In this document: positions 20,871-29,193 of the stretch, piece after piece
How the letters are laid out: the number at the start of each line of letters is the position of its first letter
Position numbering within the stretch: the first letter of the stretch is position 1
From: CBDCGJ01 sp965238305
GTDB lineage: Bacteria > Pseudomonadota > Alphaproteobacteria > GCA-2731375
Assembly (NCBI GenBank): GCA_965238305.1
Contig: CBDEHK010000001.1
Location: forward strand, 4,154,001 to 4,218,000
Direction: 5' to 3'
Length of the DNA stretch: 64,000 nt
Made by a program: the position numbers and the translations under genes
Notes under the pieces: model-generated
The model's input: the letters and a program-made list of their open reading frames with translations, nothing else
Databases searched by the model: none
What the model was told of the DNA's origin: nothing

Positions 20871-21746
20871 CTATTTTTTGACTGTTCCAAATGTGACACC
20901 GCGTAGCAGATGGTTCTGCAACAAATAGGTGAATACAAAGACAGGGATCAGGAACAAGGTGATAATCGACGCCAACAAGCCCCAATCGACACCCAATTGC
21001 CCTCCCATCGAACGGGCCATTGCAACCGGTACAGTCCGTGTGTCGCTCCCAGTCAGCAGCAACGCAAAAAGGAATTCATTCCAGGTTAGGATCAACGCGA
21101 AGACCACGGTTGCGGCCAGTCCGGCCTTCAATTGCGGCAAGCAGATCTTGAAAAAAACCTTGATCTCGCTAGCTCCTTCCAACCGGGCAGCATCTTCCAC
21201 GTCCAATGACAGTTCGTCGAAGAAGCTCTTCATCATCCAGACCGAAAAAGCGAGATTGAACATTGCGTAGAGCAAGATGATACCGATATAGCTACCGCTG
21301 AGCCCGGTAATCCGAAACATCAGGAAAATCGGCACGATCACCACGATCGGCGGTAACATGCGTGTCGTCAAAATTACAAACAGATAAGTGTCGTTGCCGC
21401 GCAACGGGTAGCGCGAAAACCCATATGCCGCCAATGTGCCAATAACTGCCGCCAATAAAACGCCGGCACCGGCGATGAATATGGAATTGAAGAAGAACAA
21501 TCCCATCCCTGTCGACAATTGTTCACCTTCTGTCGTCACTCGATAGAAAACCCGGGTAAAGTTCTCGAACGTTGGCGTAAAAAAAATCTTCGGCGGCGTG
21601 GCAAGTGCATCTTGTCGACTTTTGAATGCTGTCAAGATCATCCACAAAACCGGCGTAAAATAGACAAAACCGATAAGGCCACAAACGACTGTTCTGCCCC
21701 AACCGGCTTCCCGCAAGGCCCGTTGTTTTCTGCCTTTTCCAAGCAT
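20871..21746 (-). CDS. Carbohydrate ABC permease (MalG-like)
   Basis: 291 residues with six predicted TM helices, the first at VVCGLIGFVYFTPVLWMIL. The EAA loop, which docks the ATPase, reads DAARLEGASEIKVFF and lies about 90 residues from the C-terminus, as usual for MalG-type subunits. The start ATG is 2 bp after the stop of the partner permease, and the stop is 11 bp before the ATPase-1 start, so the genes are tightly packed in one operon. It forms the translocation pore with the 21749-22642 product. Confidence 0.93.
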   Translation of the reverse strand: MLGKGRKQRALREAGWGRTVVCGLIGFVYFTPVLWMILTAFKSRQDALATPPKIFFTPTFENFTRVFYRVTTEGEQLSTGMGLFFFNSIFIAGAGVLLAAVIGTLAAYGFSRYPLRGNDTYLFVILTTRMLPPIVVIVPIFLMFRITGLSGSYIGIILLYAMFNLAFSVWMMKSFFDELSLDVEDAARLEGASEIKVFFKICLPQLKAGLAATVVFALILTWNEFLFALLLTGSDTRTVPVAMARSMGGQLGVDWGLLASIITLFLIPVFVFTYLLQNHLLRGVTFGTVKK

Positions 21747-21748
21747 AT

Positions 21749-22642
21749 TCAGGCCTCCTGTTCCCGCCGGTTAACGGCATAGAGATAAAGGTTGGTCAAC
21801 ACGATCACGACAAATAGCAAGATGTAGGAAAGCGCTGACGATTGGCTGGTCTTGAAGAACTGGAAGGCCATACGATAGACAAAAACCGCAATCGTTTCGG
21901 TGGATGAACCCGGTCCGCCGGCTGTGATAATATAAACGACATCAAACAATTTGAAGGTTTCGATCGTCCGGAACAATAGCGCCAGCAACAGCAACCCTTT
22001 GACATAAGGGAAAGTGACCGTCTTGAAGCGCTGCCAAGCATTAGCGCGATCGACTTCGGCAGCTTCATAAAGATAGTCTGGCACGCTGACCAAGCCAGCC
22101 AAAACCAATAGCATTACAAATGGCGACCACATCCAGGCATCAGCGATCACGATACCGGCAATGGCGCCCCATTTTGTAGCCAGCATAATCATCGGCTCGC
22201 CCGTGAAATACAACACCAGCTGCGAAATGACGCCAAAGGTCGGCTCGTAAAACAGTTTGAAGAATACACCGACAGCGACAAATGACAGCATCATAGGCGT
22301 CAGGATTAGCATCAGGATCTCGCGGCGCAGGGGAAACTTCTTGGCGAACAACAAAGCTAGCGAGAAGCCGATGATCATCTGCACGAAAACACTGAGAGAG
22401 ACGATGGTCGCTGTTGTTTGAAAGCGTTCCCAAACCACGGGATCGGAAAGGACTTTTTCGTAGTAATATAGCCCGGCAAACCGCGGCGGTTTCATGGACG
22501 ACGCTTTATAGTGGAAAAAACTGAGGCCAAAAGACCACATCAACGGGAAAATATTCATGACAACCAAAAGGATGATCGCCGGGGTGACCAACAATGCGCC
22601 GCGCCGCTTTGGATCCATTAACCAGGTTGCAAATCCACTCAT
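21749..22642 (-). CDS. Carbohydrate ABC permease (MalF/UgpA-like)
   Basis: 297 residues with six predicted TM helices (first: ALLVTPAIILLVVMNIFPLMW). The EAA loop reads EAAEVDRANAWQRFKTVTFP. It lacks the large P2 insertion of E. coli MalF, as in most members. The gap of 134 bp between the binding-protein gene and this one contains a strong hairpin, described separately, which would lower permease expression relative to the binding protein. Confidence 0.93.
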   Translation of the reverse strand: MSGFATWLMDPKRRGALLVTPAIILLVVMNIFPLMWSFGLSFFHYKASSMKPPRFAGLYYYEKVLSDPVVWERFQTTATIVSLSVFVQMIIGFSLALLFAKKFPLRREILMLILTPMMLSFVAVGVFFKLFYEPTFGVISQLVLYFTGEPMIMLATKWGAIAGIVIADAWMWSPFVMLLVLAGLVSVPDYLYEAAEVDRANAWQRFKTVTFPYVKGLLLLALLFRTIETFKLFDVVYIITAGGPGSSTETIAVFVYRMAFQFFKTSQSSALSYILLFVVIVLTNLYLYAVNRREQEA

Positions 22643-22709
22643 GACTTAGTTCCGTTGGTCATCATGTTTCTCGGTCAGAAAGATGTCAAAAAAAATGGGA
22701 TCCCAGGTT

Positions 22710-22743
22710 GCCGGGAACGGTCAGAACGAAAACCATTCCCGGC
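22710..22743 (-). promoter_or_regulatory. Stable hairpin between binding-protein and permease genes
   Basis: On the transcribed minus strand, 12-nt arms (GCCGGGAATGGT and ACCGTTCCCGGC) pair with one G-U around a 10-nt loop. A run of eight T occurs about 16 nt later. This could be a partial terminator or a 3'-end stabiliser giving more binding protein than permease. Confidence 0.65.
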
Positions 22744-22776
22744 CTCGATAATTCGATATACCCTTGGTCTGCCGGC

Positions 22777-24210
22777 TTACTCGATACGACCGGCTTCTGT
22801 TAGCAATGTCTGTTGGAACTTGGCGATATTGTCCATAGCTTCCTTAGCGGAGATTTGGCCGGTAATCGCCTTGTCAAACTCTTCCTGTTGTTGCGTCAAC
22901 AACTCAAAGAATTCGGGGATGTGCCAAAAATCTCTTTGCCATTTCAACAATTCCACATGGGCCCGGTTCCAGGGCTCAAAGTCGTTATATCCAGATGAGT
23001 TCATCACACTTTGCAACGCGGAGCTGCCGCCATTTTTTGCAAAGTTCGTTTGGGTATCTTTCGACAACCACCATTTGACGATGTTCAGGGATTCCAAATT
23101 GACTTCCTCAGAATTCCAAGTGGTGAGAACAAATGGTTGTCCACCGATATTATCCCAACGGATCATTTTGCCGCTAGCGTCCAATGTGCCAGGTGGCAGT
23201 GCATAGCCGGTCTTGTCGGCAACCGTTGATACCTTTGGATTTTTGGCGGTTGCTGACACGGCGTTCCAATTGACGATCGCCGCGACCTTGCCTTGCATAT
23301 AAAGATCGTTGATCGCAAAAATATCCATCTGACCGGTCTTCGCGATCGGCGGTGAGTATTTCAGCAAGTCGAGGTACTTTTGGAAACCCGCGACAGCCTT
23401 GTCAGAGTTGACAACACCGAGGGCCTGGGCTTTGGGTTGGTTAGATTCATCCCAAATCGAAGCGCCGCCTTGCCAAATGAAGGCATTGATTTGGCAGGAT
23501 GAGAAATCATATCCTTTGCCGGCTTGGAAAGCGATACCGTGGAAATCTTCGCTTAACGTCGCACCGGCAAGTTTGTCACCGGATTTGCGCATGAAGAATT
23601 CACCTATATTCGCCCAGGTACCCCAATCCGTTTTGTCCCAATCTTCATAAGTGCAGGGCAGGGTTTTGTTGAACTTTGCTTTGAACGCGGCCTGCTCACC
23701 CTTATCGCAGAACAAATCAGTTCGATAGACGGTCACTTTGGTATCCGGCATTTGCGGGAAGCCATAGATGTTCTTCGACTTATATGGATAAGTTGCATAG
23801 GCCTCAGTCAGGGCTGGGTGAACATCTTTCAAAATCCCTGCAAGTTCCGGATCGGCATCGATAAATTTGTTCAGCTTCATGAACTGACCGCCTTCAATGA
23901 AGGTACCAATCCACTGACTGTCAGAAACAACCAACTGGTACTTCTTTTCGCCCGACGCCATCGAAGCGGCGACGCGTTCATAGAAACTCGGCCACGGGAT
24001 GAAGTCGATCGCCAGTTTCACGTTGTTACCCGACGGCGACTTGTAAGTTTTGTCGGCATATTCCTGCATGAACCGGGTCGGACCCCAATCCGGTGCTGCC
24101 ATCTGAATAGTAATGTCTTTTGCCTGTGCCGCGGAGGATGCAATCCCCAACGTCGATGCGAAAGCAGCGGCAAAAGCAAATCCACTTCCTCTCTTGAACA
24201 TGGTCTTCAT
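22777..24210 (-). CDS. Sugar ABC transporter substrate-binding protein (family 1 type)
   Basis: 477 residues from the ATG at 24210, which has GGAG six bases before it; an in-frame TTG at 24222 is less likely. A Sec signal peptide (SGFAFAAAFASTLGIASSAAQA) ends at AQA-KD. The mature protein has the two-lobed layout of carbohydrate receptors and is rich in Trp (IPWPSF, QWIGTF, IWQGGASIWDE), as expected for sugar stacking. Four cysteines could make disulfides (LFCDKG/LPCTYE and SSCQ). At this length it is larger than most family members. The sugar is not identifiable; the neighbouring mutarotase, lactonase and dehydrogenases suggest an aldose or an uncommon sugar derivative. Confidence 0.9.
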   Translation of the reverse strand: MKTMFKRGSGFAFAAAFASTLGIASSAAQAKDITIQMAAPDWGPTRFMQEYADKTYKSPSGNNVKLAIDFIPWPSFYERVAASMASGEKKYQLVVSDSQWIGTFIEGGQFMKLNKFIDADPELAGILKDVHPALTEAYATYPYKSKNIYGFPQMPDTKVTVYRTDLFCDKGEQAAFKAKFNKTLPCTYEDWDKTDWGTWANIGEFFMRKSGDKLAGATLSEDFHGIAFQAGKGYDFSSCQINAFIWQGGASIWDESNQPKAQALGVVNSDKAVAGFQKYLDLLKYSPPIAKTGQMDIFAINDLYMQGKVAAIVNWNAVSATAKNPKVSTVADKTGYALPPGTLDASGKMIRWDNIGGQPFVLTTWNSEEVNLESLNIVKWWLSKDTQTNFAKNGGSSALQSVMNSSGYNDFEPWNRAHVELLKWQRDFWHIPEFFELLTQQQEEFDKAITGQISAKEAMDNIAKFQQTLLTEAGRIE

Positions 24211-24269
24211 CACTGTCTCCAATCTATTGTTGAGTTAAATCTCAAGGTGTTGTTGTTATTCCGGCACGG

Positions 24270-25373
24270 CTACCTAATTACCGTTCCGGTTTCTTTTGCG
24301 AAGACGTGTGTCTTCGCGATATCAAATCTGCAAGTCAGGTGATCGCCTTGGCGATACGCAATCGCTTCTTCTTCCGGCAGCACGATTTGCAGTTTTGTGC
24401 CGCTGGCATCCAAATCCAAAATAACTACATCGCCGATCGGTTCAATCAGATGAACTTCGCTTTCGAATGTTGGACCGGTAATCTCTTCATCATTACGAAC
24501 AGGTACTATTTCATGAGGGCGGATTCCGAACGTAATCTCAGTCCCGACTGGAAATTCCTTCAGCGCCGTATTCCAATCGCCGCCTGCATATTCGCCAAAC
24601 GGGACGGCGACCGACGGCGCGACATCACTGCCTTTACGGCTGCCATTTATCAAATTCAGTCGTGGCGAGCCAATCATACCAGCGACATATGCATTGTCTG
24701 GACTTTCATAAACTTCGTCAGGCGAGCCAACTTGGACCATATGGCCCGCCTCCATCACACCAATCCGCTCGCCCATCGTGAGCGCTTCCAACTCATCCGG
24801 CGTTGCATAGATGATCGTGATGTTACGTTCGCGGTGGAGGCGTTTAAACTCGGCTCGGGTATCGTGGCGCAGTTTGGCATCAAGATTTGTCAATGGTTCA
24901 TCCATCAACAGCAATTGCGGCTGTCGTATAAGAGCGCGACCGATCGCGATCCGTTGTTGTTCGCCGCCGCTCGCTGTGCCTGGTTTACGGTCCAGAGCAT
25001 GGCTAAGCTTCAGCAGCTCGCCGATTTCATTTACTCGGCGATCGACTTCCACTCGTTCGACTTTGTGTTGACGCAATGGAAAGGCAAGGTTTTCCCGAAT
25101 GGTCATATGAGGATAAAGCGCAAATGTCTGGAAAATCATCGCCATCGGCCGGCCCTGTACCGGGGCGTCGGTAAAATCTTCCCCGGCGAACGTTACAGTA
25201 CCCGAATCCAGTTTCTCCAACCCAGCAATCGCCCTAAGCGTCGTCGTCTTACCGGCCGCGCTCGGTCCGATCAGGGAATAAAATTCGCCGTCCTCGACTT
25301 CGAAGCTCATCCCCGTTAAAGCACGGGTGTCGCCAAATGACTTATGGGCATTATCGACGATAAGTTGCGCCAT
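24270..25373 (-). CDS. ABC importer ATPase 2 (UgpC type) lacking the H-loop histidine
   Basis: 367 residues from the ATG at 25373, with GGAGG 5 bp upstream. Walker A is GPSAAGKTTT, the signature is near normal (ASGGEQQR) and Walker B is LLLMDEPLTNLD. The switch (H-loop) segment reads YATPDELEAL where THDQ is expected, so the histidine is replaced by Pro (codon at 24797-24799). A C-terminal TOBE-like domain follows (ITFGIRPHEIVP). It is first in the transporter operon, before the binding protein. Together with ATPase 1 it should form one canonical composite site (ATPase-1 Walker and H-loop with this signature) and one degenerate site. Confidence 0.9.
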   Translation of the reverse strand: MAQLIVDNAHKSFGDTRALTGMSFEVEDGEFYSLIGPSAAGKTTTLRAIAGLEKLDSGTVTFAGEDFTDAPVQGRPMAMIFQTFALYPHMTIRENLAFPLRQHKVERVEVDRRVNEIGELLKLSHALDRKPGTASGGEQQRIAIGRALIRQPQLLLMDEPLTNLDAKLRHDTRAEFKRLHRERNITIIYATPDELEALTMGERIGVMEAGHMVQVGSPDEVYESPDNAYVAGMIGSPRLNLINGSRKGSDVAPSVAVPFGEYAGGDWNTALKEFPVGTEITFGIRPHEIVPVRNDEEITGPTFESEVHLIEPIGDVVILDLDASGTKLQIVLPEEEAIAYRQGDHLTCRFDIAKTHVFAKETGTVIR

Positions 25374-25435
25374 GGGCCCCTCCCATAGACACATCAGTCA
25401 TGCTAACTTGAACAGAACGCAATAAAACATATGAC

Positions 25436-26335
25436 ATGACTGACATCATTACCTTACGCAGCCCTTCCCATGAAATTGGCGTGGTACCGAAAATCGGCGG
25501 TGGCATTAGCCACTGGCGCTATCATCGCCCTGGCACTGCCTTCGACGTTTTTCGACCGGCTGCCGACGCGGGCATTCAAATTCGCGACCCGCTTTCTCTG
25601 TCCTGTTTCCCGCTGTTGCCGTATTCCAATCGCATCCGCAATGGCCGCTTTAGTTTCAAAGGTCGGGACGTCGCCCTTCCACTTAACTTCGGCAACCATC
25701 CTCACTCCATTCATGGTTTTGGCTGGCAAAGCGAATGGCAAGTGATGAGCCAAACCGATAATAATTTGACAATGTCGCATGCGCATAACGGGACTGACGG
25801 CTGGCCGTTCGTGTATTTCGCTAGTCAGGAAATCGTCATCGCCGACGATGGTATCGAAGTGAAACTCTCGGTTACGAACAGTGGAGCCGACGACATGCCA
25901 ATTGGATTGGGCCTGCACCCCTATTTTGCGGACCCACACGGTGCCAAACTGAAGGCGACGGTGGATAGGGTGTGGATGAATGACGCACAGGGGATGCCGA
26001 CCACGTTGGTAGGCTTGCCGACGCATTGGGATTTGCCGGCTGGCGTACCGATTAGTGGCATGGCCTGCGATAATCTTTTCACCAACTGGCGAGATCAAGC
26101 AACCATCACTTGGCCGGAGCGACGCCTGGCGTTGAGCATCAATGCCGACGACGTGCTGGACAATCTTCTTGTCTACGCTCCAGCAGGCGAAGAGTTCTTC
26201 TGCGTCGAACCGGTCTCTCACATTACCGACGCTTTTAATGCGGCAAGTGCGGGCCAAGCGAGCACCGGTATGCGCGTCTTGAGCGCCAAAGAAACGATTT
26301 CCACGACGGTCGCTTTTCGTTTGAGTGAATATTGA
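25436..26335 (+). CDS. Aldose 1-epimerase-like mutarotase
   Basis: 299 residues of the galactose-mutarotase fold, interconverting alpha and beta anomers of an aldose. Expected active-site features are seen: PYSNRIRNGRF, the His in FGNHPHSIHG, the His in GLGLHPYF and the catalytic Glu in CVEPVSHITDAF. It is divergent from the ABC operon (63 bp gap) and convergent with the lactonase gene, so it has its own promoter while serving the same pathway. It would supply the anomer used by a sugar dehydrogenase before lactonase action. Confidence 0.87.
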   Translation: MTDIITLRSPSHEIGVVPKIGGGISHWRYHRPGTAFDVFRPAADAGIQIRDPLSLSCFPLLPYSNRIRNGRFSFKGRDVALPLNFGNHPHSIHGFGWQSEWQVMSQTDNNLTMSHAHNGTDGWPFVYFASQEIVIADDGIEVKLSVTNSGADDMPIGLGLHPYFADPHGAKLKATVDRVWMNDAQGMPTTLVGLPTHWDLPAGVPISGMACDNLFTNWRDQATITWPERRLALSINADDVLDNLLVYAPAGEEFFCVEPVSHITDAFNAASAGQASTGMRVLSAKETISTTVAFRLSEY

Positions 26336-26363
26336 CGATGCGGCACTTGCTATCGATACCATC

Positions 26364-27245
26364 TCAACCAACCTCACCAAATATATAGGCCGGCAATCCA
26401 CGCACACCCGGCGTGCAGACAAACAGTCCACCCGCCAAGGGTTGTTTTTCCAAAGCGCGGTCATCCAGACCTTTTACCGCTGTAGTAATGAATAGCTGCT
26501 CCATATCCGCGCCACCAAAGGCACAGCTGGTGATATTCGACACCGGCATTTTTATCTCTGACAGTTTCTCACCAGCCGGATCGAAGCGGGAAAGCCGCCA
26601 ACCACCAAAATGAGCCACCCACAAGCAGTTATCCGCATCGACGGTCATGCCGTCAGGATGACCTTCCGACGGATCGATTTGAATATGGGTACGACGACTG
26701 CTAATGGCGCCATCCATTGCCAGGTCGAAAGCGTAGATAATGCCTTTCAGTGTGTCCGTATGATAAAGCGTCTTGCCATCTTCGCTTACAGCCGGTCCAT
26801 TCGTGATGACGTAGCCTTCATCAACTTTTTCCCATCGCCGATCAGCGCCAAGTCGATAGAGTGCACCGGTCGGTTCAACCTCTTTGTCATCCATGCTACC
26901 GGCCCAAAAACGGCCGCAGGGATCAATTTTTCCATCATTAAAGCGATTACCGGCCAACTCCGCCTCAGGCCCGCCGAGGGGGTCTATCTCGATGTTGCCG
27001 ATAGATAATTTTACAGTCGCAAATCCATCACGCGTCGCGGCAATAAAATTCTCGTTTGCTGCTGGATGGATGGCTGAAATTTGCTCCGCTGCAGACCATG
27101 TCGACCGAGTCGCGTTTCCAGGTTCATACCGATGCACAAGACAAGATTTTATATCGACCCAATAGAGTGCCCGTTCCCGTGCCACCCAAACCGGCCCTTC
27201 ACCCAGCGTCGCTTCAGCTTCCCAAATGCAGCGCACGTCGACCAC
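26364..27245 (-). CDS. SMP-30/gluconolactonase family sugar lactonase
   Basis: 293 residues, six-bladed beta-propeller, predicted to hydrolyse an aldonolactone to the aldonate. The metal-binding Glu is in LGEGPVW near the N-terminus. The Asn/Asp set appears in FNDGKIDPCGRFWAGSM and HPDGMTVDADNCLWVA, matching the family. A GTG start lies 2 bp past the stop of the preceding SDR gene. With the SDR (a likely sugar dehydrogenase) and the mutarotase it forms the first steps of an oxidative, non-phosphorylating sugar pathway. No sugar-acid dehydratase is encoded in the window. Confidence 0.88.
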   Translation of the reverse strand: MVDVRCIWEAEATLGEGPVWVARERALYWVDIKSCLVHRYEPGNATRSTWSAAEQISAIHPAANENFIAATRDGFATVKLSIGNIEIDPLGGPEAELAGNRFNDGKIDPCGRFWAGSMDDKEVEPTGALYRLGADRRWEKVDEGYVITNGPAVSEDGKTLYHTDTLKGIIYAFDLAMDGAISSRRTHIQIDPSEGHPDGMTVDADNCLWVAHFGGWRLSRFDPAGEKLSEIKMPVSNITSCAFGGADMEQLFITTAVKGLDDRALEKQPLAGGLFVCTPGVRGLPAYIFGEVG

Positions 27246-27247
27246 GT

Positions 27248-28012
27248 CTAGACCCAGCCTCCGTCAGCGATATAATTCTGGTTGGTGCAGATGCCGCTAT
27301 CGTCGGCGGCAAAAAATAAAATCACCTTCGCCAGATCTTCCGGCACCAATTTGCGTTTGAGACACTGATGCGCCATCAATTCCCGCTCACCTTCCGGCGT
27401 CAGCCATTTGTCAATCTGCCGGTCGGTCATAACCCAGCCGGGAAGCACCGAATTGACGCGAATATTTTTCGGTCCCAAGTCCCTGGCTAAAGACCTGGTT
27501 AGGCCGGCGACAGCGGACTTGGCGGCGGAATAAATAGGCATACCGCCTTGCCCGACCATCCAGGTAACAGAGCCGACATTGACAATAGTCCCGCCGCCGG
27601 CTTTTCCCATCGCATCGTGGACAGCCTGCACGGCGAAGAATTGATGGCGCAAGTTAACCGCAATGCGATCATCAAAATATTCCGGCGTCACATCGTCAAT
27701 TTCGTGACGATCGTCGTTGGCAGCATTGTTAATCAGACTTTGGATCGGGCCGTCCTGATCAATCACGCTACGAATGGCGCTTTGTAGCGCCGGGATGTTT
27801 TTTAAATCACAATGAATAAATCGAGGCAGTGCATGACCGCTGGATTGAACGTCTGCGATAAGCCCGGCCGCCGCATTTTCATCGATATCTACAAAGCTGA
27901 CTTTCGAACCTTGGGCGCAAAATGCCGCGACGGTCGCCGCCCCAATACCGGACGCACCGCCAGTCACAAAAACCACTCGATCTTTTAGGCTGGGATAAAT
28001 TGCATTGGACAT
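27248..28012 (-). CDS. Short-chain dehydrogenase/reductase, probable sugar dehydrogenase
   Basis: 254 residues from the ATG at 28012; a TTG at 28024 would overlap the upstream stop. The coenzyme site is TGGASGIGAAT, NNAAND is present, and the catalytic Ser and YSAAK are in place (VGSVTWMVG, PIYSAAKSAV). Asp in the VDIDEN segment after beta-2 points to NAD rather than NADP. The position between the lactonase and an oxidoreductase gene argues for oxidation of the imported sugar at C1, or of a later intermediate. Confidence 0.87.
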   Translation of the reverse strand: MSNAIYPSLKDRVVFVTGGASGIGAATVAAFCAQGSKVSFVDIDENAAAGLIADVQSSGHALPRFIHCDLKNIPALQSAIRSVIDQDGPIQSLINNAANDDRHEIDDVTPEYFDDRIAVNLRHQFFAVQAVHDAMGKAGGGTIVNVGSVTWMVGQGGMPIYSAAKSAVAGLTRSLARDLGPKNIRVNSVLPGWVMTDRQIDKWLTPEGERELMAHQCLKRKLVPEDLAKVILFFAADDSGICTNQNYIADGGWV

Positions 28013-28020
28013 GGGCGACT

Positions 28021-29184
28021 TCAAACCTTGACCCAGATGCCGCCAGCCGCACTGGATTGAAGTGCGCGGGAGATAAATCGCATCCCATCAACACCGTCCG
28101 ATACGGTCGGCACTAACATCGCACTGGTTGGGGGATTCTGGGACAATATCGTGGATTCGATTTGGATCGCACAATCGAGGTAAATCTGCGCAAAGCCTTC
28201 CAAATATCCTTCCGGATGGCCCGGCGGAACACGGGTCGCATTTTCAGCGGCTGCACCCAAACCTGGACCGCCGCGTGTCAACGTCTGGGGCAATTCGCCC
28301 AGTGACGTATAGGTCAATGTGTTTGGATTTTCCTGCTGCCATTCGATGCCGCCGGTTTCTCCATAGATGCGTAATTTCAAAGCATTCTCATTGCCGGGGG
28401 CGACTTGACTGGACCATAACATGCCACGGGCGCCGCCAACGTAGCGCATCATGATCTGAACATGATCATCAAGTGCACGACCATCTACGAACGTATGAAG
28501 ATCAGCCACCAGTTCGTCTAGTTCCAAACCACTAACAAACCGCGCAATGTTATAGGCATGGGTGCCGATATCGCCTAGACAACCAGCAGGACCACTGCGC
28601 GTCGGATCGGTCCGCCATTGGGCTTGTTTTTGCCCCGTTTCTTCAAGCTTAGTTGCCAACCAGTCCTGCGGATATTCCACTTGAATAACGCGGATGGTGC
28701 CAATTTCACCGGCTGCGACCATGTCACGGGCATGGCGGACCAAGGGGTAGCCGGTGTAATTGTGAGTGAGACCAAAAAACAGTCCGCTTTCTTGCACCAA
28801 CGCTTCCAAGGCTTCCGCATCTTCGATCGTCGTTGTCAACGGCTTGTCGCAAATCACATGGATGCGATTTTCCAGGAAAACTTTCGCGGCAGGATAGTGC
28901 ATGTGGTTTGGCGTCACGATGGCAACAACGTCGATACCATCGTCACGACCGGCTTCCGCCTTCGCCATATCATTGAAATTGTCATAGGACCGGCTGGGGT
29001 CGAGCAATAAATCCGCCGCCGATGCCTTTGCTTTTTCCGGATCGGAAGACAGGGCGCCGGCGACCAATTCATAACGATCGTCGATGCGGGCTGCGATGCG
29101 ATGCACGCCGCCAATAAAAGCGTCGCGCCCGCCACCAACCATACCCAATCGAAGGCGGCGTCCGAGAGTGGCGTTTTCACTCAT
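28021..29184 (-). CDS. Gfo/Idh/MocA family oxidoreductase
   Basis: 387 residues from the ATG at 29184 (AGGAG 6 bp before it; a GTG one codon upstream is possible). The Rossmann part has GMVGGGRDAFIGGVH, the mid-region has the catalytic Lys motif CDKPLTT, and the C-terminal alpha/beta domain contains GDIGTHAYNIARF with the usual Asp and His. Such enzymes oxidise a ring hydroxyl of sugars or inositols with NAD(P). It lies between the SDR (overlapping its first in-frame start) and the TIM-barrel gene. Gfo plus an IolE/YcjR-like TIM barrel is often seen in keto-sugar or inositol routes. Confidence 0.88.
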   Translation of the reverse strand: MSENATLGRRLRLGMVGGGRDAFIGGVHRIAARIDDRYELVAGALSSDPEKAKASAADLLLDPSRSYDNFNDMAKAEAGRDDGIDVVAIVTPNHMHYPAAKVFLENRIHVICDKPLTTTIEDAEALEALVQESGLFFGLTHNYTGYPLVRHARDMVAAGEIGTIRVIQVEYPQDWLATKLEETGQKQAQWRTDPTRSGPAGCLGDIGTHAYNIARFVSGLELDELVADLHTFVDGRALDDHVQIMMRYVGGARGMLWSSQVAPGNENALKLRIYGETGGIEWQQENPNTLTYTSLGELPQTLTRGGPGLGAAAENATRVPPGHPEGYLEGFAQIYLDCAIQIESTILSQNPPTSAMLVPTVSDGVDGMRFISRALQSSAAGGIWVKV

Positions 29185-29193
29185 CACTGGCTC

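Noticed and set aside
24306..25319. 337-codon open frame on the plus strand
   Set aside because: It is antisense to the ATPase-2 gene, whose motifs are clear; it has no ribosome site and no recognisable domain.
25454..26464. 336-codon open frame on the minus strand
   Set aside because: It is a shadow of the mutarotase gene and the end of the lactonase gene; its composition is unlike a folded protein.
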